Positions 16,265-25,217 of a DNA stretch of 35,790 bases are shown here, one piece after another; position 1 is the stretch's first letter, and each line of letters starts with the position of its first letter. This stretch comes from an uncultured Succinatimonas sp. (GTDB taxonomy: Bacteria; Pseudomonadota; Gammaproteobacteria; Enterobacterales; Succinivibrionaceae): the NCBI GenBank assembly GCA_937880335.1, contig CALFLJ010000203.1, forward strand, positions 1-35,790, given 5' to 3'. Below the pieces are notes generated by a model. The model was not told the DNA's origin and searched no databases. It was given only the letters and a program-made list of their open reading frames with translations. Made by a program: the position numbers and the translations under genes.

Positions 16265-17626
16265 TTATTTCATTCTCTCAAACATTAAGACTGTTTCTAT
16301 GTGGGATGTTCTTGGAAACATATCTACAACGCCGAAATTTACAATCTTATATTTTGCTTTTAATAGCTCAACGGCATCACGTGCTGCAGCCTGTGGATTA
16401 CATGAAATCATAATAATCTTAGGGACTTTCTTTTTAGCTAAAAAGGCTGTAGCGTATGGAGCACCAGAGCGCCCTGGATCTAAAACTGCAGCATCAAAAT
16501 TTCCCTGAGCGAATGTTTGATTTTCAAAAGGTTCACTTAAATTTGCGGATGCAAAATGTGCAGTTAACAGTCCAGCTCTCAGTGCATTTTCTCGAGCTTT
16601 TAAAACCATCTCTCTTACTATATCTACACCATAAACCTCAGAGCCTGATTTGGCTAAAGGTAAAGTAAAATTACCTAAACCACAAAACAGGTCCAAGATC
16701 CTCATATCAGGCTTTGGCTCCACAAGTTCAATAATTTTCTCTACAAGTTTTAAGTTCACGCTTTCATTCACTTGAACAAAGGATGATGGGAGACAATTAA
16801 TCTTAACTCCTGACGAGACAATATAAAGGTCATCTAAATTGCCTGCGATTAAACGCTCTTTAACACATTCCTCATCTTTCTGCAATGAAACAACTGGTTT
16901 ATAAGGTTCTACTGCACTTATCACCAAAGAATGCTTCTGAGCAAAATCTTTAAGTTTTGTTTCATCTGACTTATTTAAGACTGAGGTCATACGTAACAAT
17001 ACGCCTACAATTTTAGAACCGTCAAGAAGCTCTACATGACCTATCTTATGACGCAAATCAAGCGAGCTTAGGCACTCACATAAAGGATTTAATAAATCGT
17101 TAAGTCTGCGAGTTAAAACATTACACTCTGATACAGGAACCAAATCATGAGACTTTTTAGCCCTAAAGCCTAAGTGCAAAATCCCATGATCAACTCTCAA
17201 AGCTAAACGGCAAGCCCTTCTGTAATGAATGTCATCTGATTCAATTGTAAAATCAGGTTCTTTAATACTTAAATTAAAACTCTTATTAAATAAACGACAC
17301 AAACCATTTTGTTTAGCCTCAAAACTCATTTTTTTCGGAATAAACATTAATGGACAACCACCACAACGCTCAGAAATTGCGCAATCACTCTCCTGTCTTA
17401 ATGGAGATTTACTCAAAATTTTAGTAACGCTTACCTCAGTTGCAGATCCCTTATTTGCTTTAAATAAAACACGAGCACTCTCATTTGGTAATAAACCTGG
17501 TACAAAATATACTTTACCGTCACGCCTGCCAACGCCTCTGCCTAATAAATCTAAACTGTCTATTGTTAACTCAAATGCAACATGGGTATTTCTGTCTTTC
17601 TTAGGAGGTTTATAAAAACTTACCAT
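16265..17626 (-). CDS. rlmD: 23S rRNA (uracil1939-C5)-methyltransferase RlmD
   Basis: SAM-dependent methylation of U1939 of 23S rRNA. There is an N-terminal TRAM domain (about residues 15-75). The iron-sulfur cluster cysteines are in the segment CAISERCGGC plus a later Cys in VSECNVL. The SAM site is ILDLFCGLGNFTLPLA, then DPGRSGA, with the catalytic Cys in MISCNPQAAARD. The 453 residues are slightly longer than the E. coli enzyme (433). The cluster motif separates RlmD from TrmA. The ATG overlaps the recO stop (TAATG), indicating translational coupling. relA follows, the conserved rlmD-relA order. Confidence 0.94.
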   Translation of the reverse strand: MVSFYKPPKKDRNTHVAFELTIDSLDLLGRGVGRRDGKVYFVPGLLPNESARVLFKANKGSATEVSVTKILSKSPLRQESDCAISERCGGCPLMFIPKKMSFEAKQNGLCRLFNKSFNLSIKEPDFTIESDDIHYRRACRLALRVDHGILHLGFRAKKSHDLVPVSECNVLTRRLNDLLNPLCECLSSLDLRHKIGHVELLDGSKIVGVLLRMTSVLNKSDETKLKDFAQKHSLVISAVEPYKPVVSLQKDEECVKERLIAGNLDDLYIVSSGVKINCLPSSFVQVNESVNLKLVEKIIELVEPKPDMRILDLFCGLGNFTLPLAKSGSEVYGVDIVREMVLKARENALRAGLLTAHFASANLSEPFENQTFAQGNFDAAVLDPGRSGAPYATAFLAKKKVPKIIMISCNPQAAARDAVELLKAKYKIVNFGVVDMFPRTSHIETVLMFERMK

Positions 17627-18384
17627 TATATTTCCTGATCTTTTAAATATTGGCGATAAAGTTTTTGGCTTTGCAATGTTCTATTACCCAAAAGTTTTTT
17701 TATTAAAGAACTATGGATAATTTGCAAAGCATTAAGCTCGGTTATGCCTTTATAGTGTCCCTGTGAAATCAAGATCAAACTTTGCCCTAAGACTGTAGGA
17801 AAACTAGGATCATCGCAAAGAAAAAAACCTTGACTCGGAGCAAAAGCATAGCGACACTCTGGGATAATTTTTTTTCCTAAAGTATCCTCAAAAGAAGGTG
17901 CGTAACCTAAGGATTTAAGCAATATTTCTTCAAAACTTCGCAGAGCAAACCTTAAATGTTCATCACCATCTTTAGAGAAATTATCATCAATCCTTGATAA
18001 AACTTCTAGGCTTTTTATATAAGAGGCAAAAAGCTGTGGCATACTATCTTGCTCATGTAACAGATAAAATAATAACTCATTTAAATACTGAGCACAAAAA
18101 AGCATAGGAAGTTTAAAATTAAAGGGGTCTCCTGATACTTTAACCTCTCCTATATTCCACAAATTACCTCTATTTTTAAACAAATTTAGATTTAACGGCA
18201 CAAAAGGCTGTAAAAGAGCTCTATTTTTAAATCCCTTTTTACCAATATAGGCTACAGCCCCTAGTCGACCATATTCTAGAGAAAAAATTTCTACAAGACG
18301 GGCTCTTTCTTTATAGGGGCGAACATGAATAATAAAGCATGGCGCTTTATTTATATTGTTATTATTTTGACTCAAAGTCATCAT
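17626..18384 (-). CDS. recO: DNA repair protein RecO
   Basis: RecFOR mediator that loads RecA onto SSB-coated gaps. The 252 residues begin with an OB fold (APCFIIHVRPYKERARLVEIFSLEYGRLGAVAYIGKKG), followed by a helical domain with the FEEILLKSLGYAP motif typical of RecO. It starts inside era (23-base overlap) at tandem ATGs, and its stop overlaps the rlmD start. The era-recO order is conserved in gammaproteobacteria. The usual next genes, pdxJ and acpS, are absent here. Confidence 0.92.
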   Translation of the reverse strand: MMTLSQNNNNINKAPCFIIHVRPYKERARLVEIFSLEYGRLGAVAYIGKKGFKNRALLQPFVPLNLNLFKNRGNLWNIGEVKVSGDPFNFKLPMLFCAQYLNELLFYLLHEQDSMPQLFASYIKSLEVLSRIDDNFSKDGDEHLRFALRSFEEILLKSLGYAPSFEDTLGKKIIPECRYAFAPSQGFFLCDDPSFPTVLGQSLILISQGHYKGITELNALQIIHSSLIKKLLGNRTLQSQKLYRQYLKDQEI

Positions 18385-19282
18385 AGCCCAAACTTTTTAG
18401 AGCTCTAGCATCATCTGCCCATCCGGCTTTAACTTTTACAAAAAGTTTTAAAAATACCTTCTGTCCAAAAAGTCTTTCCATATCAATACGAGCATCAGTG
18501 CCTATTTTACGAACACGCTGTCCTCCAGCACCAATTACCATCTTCTTTTGTCCAGATCGCTCTACTAATATAGCAGCACTTATTCTAAGAAGTTCTTCGT
18601 CTTCTACAAACTCTTCAATCTCTACAGTTGCGCTGTAAGGTAGCTCATCTCCCATCTGGCGCATTAATTTCTCTCGTACAATTTCTGCTGCCATAAAACG
18701 AGAAGAACGGTCGGTAATTGCATCATCAGGAAATAAATGTTCTCCTACAGGTAAGAAACGCTCAATTACCTTTCTTAACCGTTCAAGGTTATTCCCTCTT
18801 AATGCTGATACGGGGATTATTTCCGCAAAATTTAATTTTTGAGATAGATTTTCTATGACTGGAAGGAGTTTTTCCTTATCTGATATCTTGTCAATTTTAT
18901 TGATTACTAAAACAGCAGGAACTTTAGCCTGACGAACACGAGCTAAAGCCATTTCATCATCATCATTCCAATGTTCAGGATCGACAACAAATAAAACTAA
19001 CTCTACATCGCCTAAGGAACTCTCCGCCGCTCTATTCATCAAATGATTGATTGCTCGTTTTTCTTGACGATGGAGACCTGGAGTATCTACAAATACGGCT
19101 TGGTATGCGCCATTTGTATCAATACCTAAAATTCTATTTCTTGTAGTTTGTGGTTTTCTTGAAGTAATACTAATTTTTTGGCCTAAAATATGATTCATCA
19201 ATGTTGATTTACCAACATTAGGACGACCAATAATAGCAACAAAACCAAAATGTTCTTGTGTCTGAGCTAAATTCTGTTCCAT
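18362..19282 (-). CDS. era: GTPase Era
   Basis: Essential GTPase that binds the 3' end of 16S rRNA during 30S maturation. The order is G1 GRPNVGKST (residues 18-26), switch I with TTRNRILG, G3 DTPGLH, G4 NKID, and a C-terminal KH domain (about 210-300, with GAGGQRVRKIGTDARIDMER). The 306 residues match the family. A purine-rich AAAGAGAG lies about 8 bases before the ATG. It lies 12 bases after rnc, keeping the classic rnc-era pairing of RNA-processing functions. Confidence 0.97.
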   Translation of the reverse strand: MEQNLAQTQEHFGFVAIIGRPNVGKSTLMNHILGQKISITSRKPQTTRNRILGIDTNGAYQAVFVDTPGLHRQEKRAINHLMNRAAESSLGDVELVLFVVDPEHWNDDDEMALARVRQAKVPAVLVINKIDKISDKEKLLPVIENLSQKLNFAEIIPVSALRGNNLERLRKVIERFLPVGEHLFPDDAITDRSSRFMAAEIVREKLMRQMGDELPYSATVEIEEFVEDEELLRISAAILVERSGQKKMVIGAGGQRVRKIGTDARIDMERLFGQKVFLKLFVKVKAGWADDARALKSLGYDDFESK

Positions 19283-19294
19283 AAAAAACTCTCT

Positions 19295-20050
19295 TTACGC
19301 CATTTTGGATGGGCTCTTAGCACCATTAGGATGATGAGTAATAGGTTTCACTGAATTGTGAATAAAATCCAAAGCCTGAGAAGCTGCCTCCTGTTCTGCA
19401 CGACGGCGAGAGGATCCTTTTCCTCGGAATGATTTACGTGAGTTGTCTACCTCAATCTCTACAGAAATATCGAAAGTTTGTCTATTTTCGGGTCCTGAGA
19501 TAGCCTCGATCCTATAAATTGGCAAAGATAAATGTAAGGACTGTAAATACTCCTGCAAGGTTGATTTGGGATCTTTTTGATTAACATCAGGTTTTATTGT
19601 TTTAAGTCTTGATTCAAACCAGTGTAAAACAACTTTTCGTACACGAGGAAAATCTTGTTTTGAATCAATAAACATAGCACCGATTATAGATTCAACTGCG
19701 TCTGCTATAAGACTTTCTCTTCTAGTCCCACCATTTTTTATTTCGCCTGGACCTAAACGCAGAACATCACCTATTCCATACTCTCTTGCAAGCTGCGCTA
19801 ATGTAGTTTCTCTAACTAAACTTGAACGCATACGAGTCAAGTCACCTTCTGGACAATTAGGGAAGTCATCAAATAACTCTTTGGCAATGATCATACCTAA
19901 AATTGAATCACCTAAAAACTCCAAACGCTCATTATGTAATGGACCATAGCTACGGTGCGTTAGAGCCTGGGACAATAGATCTACATTATCAAATGCATAA
20001 CCTATTCTTAATTCTAGATTCTGCAACAAAAGAGCATATTTTTCAGACAT
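19295..20050 (-). CDS. rnc: Ribonuclease III
   Basis: Double-strand-specific endoribonuclease that processes rRNA and regulates mRNAs. The catalytic signature ERLEFLGDSIL (Glu41, Asp48) and a second acidic helix IADAVESIIGA bind the metals. A C-terminal double-stranded RNA-binding domain (about residues 160-235) ends in the KGSSRRRAEQEAASQAL motif. The 251 residues are slightly longer than E. coli (226) because of a basic C-terminal tail. The ATG overlaps the lepB stop (TAATG), with GGAGGAG inside lepB. Confidence 0.97.
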   Translation of the reverse strand: MSEKYALLLQNLELRIGYAFDNVDLLSQALTHRSYGPLHNERLEFLGDSILGMIIAKELFDDFPNCPEGDLTRMRSSLVRETTLAQLAREYGIGDVLRLGPGEIKNGGTRRESLIADAVESIIGAMFIDSKQDFPRVRKVVLHWFESRLKTIKPDVNQKDPKSTLQEYLQSLHLSLPIYRIEAISGPENRQTFDISVEIEVDNSRKSFRGKGSSRRRAEQEAASQALDFIHNSVKPITHHPNGAKSPSKMA

Positions 20051-20964
20051 TATTCAACTCCTCCGAGACGGTCAAAACGGATGGCTGAAGGAACAAAGCT
20101 TGGTAACCAGTCATCATCTGTCCGATTAAATTCTAAAGAAAACCAAATTCCAATAGTTTTTCCTATTACATACTCATGAGGAACAAATCCCCAAAAACGA
20201 CTGTCAGCACTATTATCTCTATTGTCTCCCATAACAAAATAACTATTTTCCGGGACGCGCCATGCTCCAACAGGGGCATTTTTTTGACGATAAAAATGTT
20301 CAGAAAAATCTCTTACATTAGGATTAATCCATATTTGATGAGAATTATTACCTAATTGTTCCTCAAAAACTTTATAGACCTCTTCAAACCCTACTCCAGA
20401 GACCTTATAGTCACCTAAAGGCTTTTGCTCAATAAGCTCTGGCATGCCACCTTTCTCTGAATTGCTCTCTAAAATAAATAATGTTTTGTCCTTATAAATA
20501 ACAATATCACCAGGCAAACCAACAACTCGTTTAATATAGTCAATTTTAGGGTTTTCAGGATATTTAAAAACAATGATATCGCCACGATTAGGCTTTGAAG
20601 TCGGGATCAAAGTCTTATTTGTCAAGGGCTCTCTTATACCATAATTCCATTTAGTTACAGCAATAAAATCCCCAACATGTAAGGTCGGCAACATTGATCC
20701 TGAAGGAATTCGAAACGGTTCTACAACAAAAGATCTTACAACAAAGACAAAAAGGATTATGAAAAATAATGAACCTGTTTGTCCTATTATGCCTTTAGGT
20801 TCAAGTAATTTATTTTTTTCTTTACGACTTGCATTTGGATTAACATTTAAAAGATTTGCCAAATTAGCTTTTCTTTGAGGTCTTTGTTTAAAAAAATCCC
20901 AAGCATAGGCTAATCCGGATACGACCGTTGCAATTAATAGTAATAAAGCAAAATTGTTTACCAT
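20050..20964 (-). CDS. lepB: Signal peptidase I
   Basis: Membrane serine protease that removes Sec and Tat signal peptides at the periplasmic face. It has two hydrophobic membrane segments (about residues 6-24 and 66-80). The catalytic Ser is in PSGSMLPTL (about residue 90) and the catalytic Lys in YIKRVVGLPGD (about residue 145). The box E motif MGDNRDNSADSRFWG is intact. The frame opens with a GTG at 20970 overlapping the lepA stop. The ATG at 20964 was chosen because AAGGAG lies 8 bases ahead of it and only 2 bases ahead of the GTG. The lepA-lepB-rnc order is conserved. Confidence 0.95.
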   Translation of the reverse strand: MVNNFALLLLIATVVSGLAYAWDFFKQRPQRKANLANLLNVNPNASRKEKNKLLEPKGIIGQTGSLFFIILFVFVVRSFVVEPFRIPSGSMLPTLHVGDFIAVTKWNYGIREPLTNKTLIPTSKPNRGDIIVFKYPENPKIDYIKRVVGLPGDIVIYKDKTLFILESNSEKGGMPELIEQKPLGDYKVSGVGFEEVYKVFEEQLGNNSHQIWINPNVRDFSEHFYRQKNAPVGAWRVPENSYFVMGDNRDNSADSRFWGFVPHEYVIGKTIGIWFSLEFNRTDDDWLPSFVPSAIRFDRLGGVE

Positions 20965-20969
20965 ATTCA

Positions 20970-22781
20970 CTACTCCTTACCAACTTTTAAAATGGCCAAG
21001 AAAGCATCTTGAGGAACTTCAACCTTTCCTAGCTGTTTCATGCGCTTCTTACCTGCTTTCTGCTTTTCTAACAGCTTACGCTTACGAGTTATATCTCCGC
21101 CATAACACTTAGCTAAAACATCCTTACGTAATGCCTTAACAGTTACTCGGGCAATAATCTGAGAGCCAATAGCAGCTTGAATTGCAATATCAAACATCTG
21201 TCTTGGTATGACTTCTTTCATCTGTTCAACTACAGCCCGTCCACGAGATTGAGCTACAGAGCGATGTAAAATTATAGCTAAAGCATCTACTCTATCACCT
21301 GCAATTAAAATATCCATACGGACTAAATAGTCACGATTAAAGCGTTTAAAACTATAATCTAAAGAGGCATAACCTCGCGAAGCTGATTTTAAACGGTCAA
21401 AGAAATCTAAAACCACCTCTGACATAGGAATCTCATAGGTTAAAGCTACTTGGTCTCCGTGGTAAACCAATCCTGTTTGAATACCTCTCTTTTCCTGACA
21501 TAGTTTCATTATTGCGCCTACATATTCAGAAGGCATCAACATACGGCACTCTGCTATTGGTTCACGAATTTCTGCAATATTGCTTATAGGAGGTAAACGT
21601 GAAGGAGAATCAATATGTATAACCTCTCCAGATGTCATTAAAATTTCATAAATTACTGTAGGGGCAGTAGTAATGAGATTTAAATTATATTCACGCTCTA
21701 GACGTTCCTGAATAATTTCCATGTGAAGCATACCTAAGAAACCACAACGGAAACCGAAACCTAAAGCAGTTGAATTTTCTGGCTCAAAGAACAAGGATGC
21801 ATCGTTTAAAGAAAGCTTTTCTAAAGCCTCTCTAAATGAATTATAGTCCTCAGTATCAACCGGGAACATACCAGCATAAACTTGAGGCTTTACCTTTTTG
21901 AAACCTGGCAATGGCTCTGTGCAAGGAGCTCTTACATGAGTAATAGTGTCACCTACAGGAGCTGCATGCACAGACTTAATATCGCAAACAACCCATCCTA
22001 CCTCACCACAATTTAAAACATCAACGCTAACACGCTTTGGAGTAGAAATTCCCATTCTTTCTACTTCCCATGAGGTATTTTGAGACATGACTTTAATCTT
22101 GTCTCCTTTCTTCAATGTACCGTTTTTTACACGAACTAAAGCTACGACACCTAAATAATCATCAAAATAAGAATCTATAATTAATGCTTGCAATGGGGCT
22201 TTTGAATCTCCATTAGGAGATGGGATTGATTTTACAATTCTTTCAAGAACATCCTTTACCCCCAAACCAGTCTTTGCAGAACAGGTACACGCATCGTGAG
22301 CCTCTATTCCTATTAAATCTTCAATCTCATCAATCACATGATCAGGATCTGCAGATGGCAAATCTATTTTGTTTAAAACAGGAATAACCTCGAGGTTTAA
22401 ATCAATAGCCTGATAACAATTTGCTAGTGTCTGAGCCTCCACGCCCTGTGACGCGTCAACAACTAAAAGAGCTCCTTCACAAGCAAATAATGAACGTGAA
22501 ACTTCATAAGAAAAGTCAACGTGTCCTGGTGTATCAATAAAATTCAACTCATAAGTCTGACCATCTTCTGCCTTATAATGTAGGGTTACAGCTTGAGCTT
22601 TAATCGTAATACCACGCTCGCGCTCGATATCCATATTATCTAAAACCTGAGATTTCATCTCACGATCAGATAATCCTCCGCAATATTGAATAAATCTATC
22701 TGATAAGGTTGACTTTCCGTGGTCAATATGAGCAATAACTGAGAAATTTCTAATCTTTGAGCGGTCGTAAACAGCTGACAT
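20970..22781 (-). CDS. lepA: Elongation factor 4 (LepA)
   Basis: Translational GTPase that acts in translation initiation or 30S assembly and possibly back-translocation. The 603 residues match the family (599 in E. coli). G motifs are AHIDHGKST (residues 17-25), DTPGHVDF and NKIDLP. EF-G-like domains follow, then the LepA-specific C-terminal domain ending KRMKQLGKVEVPQDAFLAIL. The Shine-Dalgarno sequence is weak. It heads the lepA-lepB-rnc-era-recO set and has a structured leader with its own likely promoter. rseC, usually between rseB and lepA, is missing. Confidence 0.97.
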   Translation of the reverse strand: MSAVYDRSKIRNFSVIAHIDHGKSTLSDRFIQYCGGLSDREMKSQVLDNMDIERERGITIKAQAVTLHYKAEDGQTYELNFIDTPGHVDFSYEVSRSLFACEGALLVVDASQGVEAQTLANCYQAIDLNLEVIPVLNKIDLPSADPDHVIDEIEDLIGIEAHDACTCSAKTGLGVKDVLERIVKSIPSPNGDSKAPLQALIIDSYFDDYLGVVALVRVKNGTLKKGDKIKVMSQNTSWEVERMGISTPKRVSVDVLNCGEVGWVVCDIKSVHAAPVGDTITHVRAPCTEPLPGFKKVKPQVYAGMFPVDTEDYNSFREALEKLSLNDASLFFEPENSTALGFGFRCGFLGMLHMEIIQERLEREYNLNLITTAPTVIYEILMTSGEVIHIDSPSRLPPISNIAEIREPIAECRMLMPSEYVGAIMKLCQEKRGIQTGLVYHGDQVALTYEIPMSEVVLDFFDRLKSASRGYASLDYSFKRFNRDYLVRMDILIAGDRVDALAIILHRSVAQSRGRAVVEQMKEVIPRQMFDIAIQAAIGSQIIARVTVKALRKDVLAKCYGGDITRKRKLLEKQKAGKKRMKQLGKVEVPQDAFLAILKVGKE

Positions 22782-22809
22782 AAAACATTTCCAATAGGAG
22801 TGATATAAA

Positions 22810-22846
22810 AAGGCTAAGTGGCCTTACGTATCATTTAAAGGATACG
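22810..22846 (-). promoter_or_regulatory. Two small hairpins in the lepA leader
   Basis: On the minus strand CGTATC/GATACG (22827-22846, 8-base loop) is followed directly by AAGGC/GCCTT (22810-22825, 6-base loop), then TTTATAT. The second hairpin plus T-run looks like a short intrinsic terminator placed about 29 bases before the lepA ATG. It may end read-through from rseB or attenuate lepA. Confidence 0.4.
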
Positions 22847-22852
22847 GCGCAA

Positions 22853-22858
22853 ATTATA
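22853..22858 (-). promoter_or_regulatory. Likely -10 of a lepA promoter
   Basis: A perfect TATAAT is followed by TTGCGCC, nearly the same -10 plus GC-rich discriminator as at the left edge of the window. The -35 is poor (TTATGA at 16 bases). Transcription would begin at the base of the first leader hairpin. Confidence 0.4.
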
Positions 22859-22925
22859 AAATTTACGCTTTGATTCATAAAAATTAACCACTTATTTTAA
22901 CAGTAAAGAAGGCTTTGTGGAATAA

Positions 22926-23915
22926 TTAGCGACTAGCAGGAATACGTTTTAATACCATCTCTGCTAATTGAATTGGGACCTCTCCAACAATAGCATATTC
23001 ATGATTTATATCAGAACGTCTTAACACTGTTAAAGTTCCGTTAGATGCAGATGGAACAAATAAACTAGATGGATTATTTTTATAAACTCTAAAATCTACA
23101 AGACCATCTGAAAAGGTTTGGAAAGGCACTTGAACATTATCCATTACCACGTACCCCTCATCCACAAAACTAAACTCCTGTGGAATATTTAAAATACTCC
23201 AAGGATTAGATAAATTTTTAGTTTCAGATTTTTTTAAAAGCTCGAAACGATCAAAAATTTCATCATTATAAGAAAAATCTTCGAATTTTGGCTCGTCTAT
23301 CGCTGTGACAGTAACTTTAAAAACCAATATACCAGATGGATTTATAACCATAAGTTCAACGGGTAAAGCTGTATCCTCATCGCGCGCAACCACAAAGCTA
23401 TAACGCAAATCCTCCTGAGGAGCTAAACGCAACATAGAAACCTTTCGTCCAGACAATCTAGTTCGGCCTGCAATCATGCATGAATAATTATTTAGGATAG
23501 TATTTTTATTAAATAACCTATCAAAAATTAGAGTTGGATGCCAGGATAAGGGAGAAACAGCTTTTCGATCCTGGTTAAAATCAAACCCTCCATTATCTCG
23601 CAGAAAATAGCCAAGTATCTCCCCATTTAAAGTTTTCCAAATAGAATAAGAATGATTATCCTTATTACGATGACTTAGCGTAAATGGATTTACACCATTG
23701 TTATCACCACTTATTAAAGTGTAGTCTGCAGGCGTATTGGTAAAAGCTTTTTGCAAGGACTTAAAATTTATAAAACATTGATTATTAGGACTTATCTCTG
23801 AGCTATTGTTTTTTAAAAGCTCTTGTGAGGAAACAGTAAAACTTGCGTATAAAAAAACTATAGTAAAGATAGATACTATAGTTTTTATTTTTATAAATTT
23901 TTTAGGAAAAAACAT
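22926..23915 (-). CDS. rseB: Sigma-E regulatory protein RseB
   Basis: Periplasmic protein that binds RseA and shields it from DegS cleavage, and in E. coli senses off-pathway LPS. The 329 residues have a signal peptide (hydrophobic core about residues 12-28, VSIFTIVFLYASFTVSS). Next comes a LolA-like N-terminal domain with a MucB/RseB-type segment (FLRDNGGFDFNQDRKAVSPLSWHPTLIFDRLF) and a smaller C-terminal domain. Its ATG overlaps the rseA stop (TAATG). Position after rpoE-rseA supports the call; sequence similarity is moderate. Confidence 0.88.
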   Translation of the reverse strand: MFFPKKFIKIKTIVSIFTIVFLYASFTVSSQELLKNNSSEISPNNQCFINFKSLQKAFTNTPADYTLISGDNNGVNPFTLSHRNKDNHSYSIWKTLNGEILGYFLRDNGGFDFNQDRKAVSPLSWHPTLIFDRLFNKNTILNNYSCMIAGRTRLSGRKVSMLRLAPQEDLRYSFVVARDEDTALPVELMVINPSGILVFKVTVTAIDEPKFEDFSYNDEIFDRFELLKKSETKNLSNPWSILNIPQEFSFVDEGYVVMDNVQVPFQTFSDGLVDFRVYKNNPSSLFVPSASNGTLTVLRRSDINHEYAIVGEVPIQLAEMVLKRIPASR

Positions 23916-24553
23916 TATCTATTAGCAGTACTAAGGACATAACCTTTTATATAATTATTAATTCGCTCAAGTTCTTGACTTTGCGAACTCCTAATCTGAG
24001 CCTCGCGATTGTGCAATTCAGAACTTTCTGTATTATAAACATTATATCCTAAACGAATAGAATTATTGCTCTGTGAAGTTTGATAACTTGCTAAATTAGC
24101 ATTACTAACAGGGCCAAAGGCTGAAACTGCAACAGGATCTTGATTTAAATTTTCTTCTGCATTCCAAGTTTGGTAGCCTATAACGGTAACCATAGCAATT
24201 GATGCTGCTACAACAGACTGACTGACTACAAATCCAAATTTACGCATAAATTTAGCAAAAGTCTTAGTCTCAAACTTAAGCTCTTTTTTAACCTCAACAG
24301 CAGGAACCTCAGACTGATCAACTGAAGATACAACAGGCTCTTTTGCAATTAAATCTGCGACCTTAGAGGCAAAATCTAAATTAACCTGCGGAGATAATTC
24401 CTCTCGCATAGTAGCACCAATTAAAGACCATTTCTGCAATGAAGATTTCTCTTCTTCATTCATACATGTCATTTCGTCAGAATTAAATTCTCCGTCATAA
24501 CGTGCAGAAAGTTCTTCTTTGCCACTTAAACGATTTGAAAATTTAGTACTCAT
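23915..24553 (-). CDS. rseA: Anti-sigma-E factor RseA
   Basis: Inner-membrane anti-sigma factor that holds sigma-E until cleaved by DegS and RseP. There is a cytoplasmic N-terminal domain (LSARYDGEFNSDE, then KWSLIGATMREEL, about residues 13-53), one membrane segment (about 107-125, VVAASIAMVTVIGY) and a periplasmic tail that would bind RseB. The open frame begins at an ATG at 24574, but AAGGAG lies within that stretch, 9 bases before the ATG at 24553, which was chosen. This gives 212 residues. The sequence is diverged; membrane topology and position between rpoE and rseB are the main evidence. Confidence 0.87.
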   Translation of the reverse strand: MSTKFSNRLSGKEELSARYDGEFNSDEMTCMNEEEKSSLQKWSLIGATMREELSPQVNLDFASKVADLIAKEPVVSSVDQSEVPAVEVKKELKFETKTFAKFMRKFGFVVSQSVVAASIAMVTVIGYQTWNAEENLNQDPVAVSAFGPVSNANLASYQTSQSNNSIRLGYNVYNTESSELHNREAQIRSSQSQELERINNYIKGYVLSTANR

Positions 24554-24575
24554 TGAGTATCTCTCCTTGTTCATT

Positions 24576-25166
24576 TTAGAGATTAGCCATTTTTTCTTCT
24601 ATATATTGTCTAGCTCTAAAAATTCTGGATCTCACCGTACCTACAGGTACATTCATTTTAACTGCAATCTCCTCATAACTTAATCCCTCGATTTCTCGAA
24701 GAGTTAAAGCATCTCGCAAGTCAATTGGCAACTCTGCTAAAGCTTGCATAATAGTTCTTTGCAGTTCTTGAGATTCAATTATTCGATCAGGTGTTTCAAT
24801 ACTTGTCAGAGCACCTTGATGGTCTTGGGATGCGATAGTATCACCGTCAACATCTACAGTATTGCGATGTTTAGATGAGGCTTCAAGATACGAATGAGCT
24901 GTATTGCAAACAATACGATACAACCAGGTATAAAATCCACTCTCACTGCGAAAATTACCAATCGCTCTATATGCCTTCAAAAAAGCTTCTTGTGCAATAT
25001 CAGCAGCATCTGCAGGATCACTAACATATTTCATAGCAATCTGCATTACCTTGTGCTGGTACCTAATTACAAGAAGATTGTAAGCACTCTGATCGCCTTT
25101 CTGAACTCGCTTGACAATCGCATCATCGCTTGAGCTAGCATTGACGTTCTCGTACAAGGGTTCCAT
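24576..25166 (-). CDS. rpoE: ECF sigma factor RpoE (sigma-E)
   Basis: Envelope-stress sigma factor. The 196 residues contain region 2 (DQSAYNLLVIRYQHKVMQIA, then DIAQEAFLKAYRAIGNFRSESGFYTWLYRI) and the region 4 helix-turn-helix (LREIEGLSYEEIAVKMNVPVGTVRSRIFRAR). These closely follow enterobacterial RpoE (191 residues). AAGGTGAT lies about 10 bases before the ATG. A sigma-E-type promoter at 25191-25217 suggests autoregulation. rseA and rseB follow, the standard negative-feedback arrangement. Confidence 0.96.
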   Translation of the reverse strand: MEPLYENVNASSSDDAIVKRVQKGDQSAYNLLVIRYQHKVMQIAMKYVSDPADAADIAQEAFLKAYRAIGNFRSESGFYTWLYRIVCNTAHSYLEASSKHRNTVDVDGDTIASQDHQGALTSIETPDRIIESQELQRTIMQALAELPIDLRDALTLREIEGLSYEEIAVKMNVPVGTVRSRIFRARQYIEEKMANL

Positions 25167-25190
25167 AAATATTCAATCACCTTTTATATC

Positions 25191-25217
25191 TTTGACTTAA
25201 TATGAACAAAAAAGTTC
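25191..25217 (-). promoter_or_regulatory. Predicted sigma-E-dependent promoter of rpoE
   Basis: On the minus strand GAACTT (25212-25217) and TCAAA (25191-25195) are 16 bases apart, matching the sigma-E pattern (G)GAACTT-N16-TCnnA. It lies about 25 bases before the rpoE ATG. Autoregulation of rpoE is known in E. coli; the site itself was read by eye. Confidence 0.6.

Noticed and set aside
17229..17615. 128-codon frame antisense to rlmD
   Set aside because: It is fully contained opposite the TRAM and iron-sulfur region of rlmD, with no independent support.
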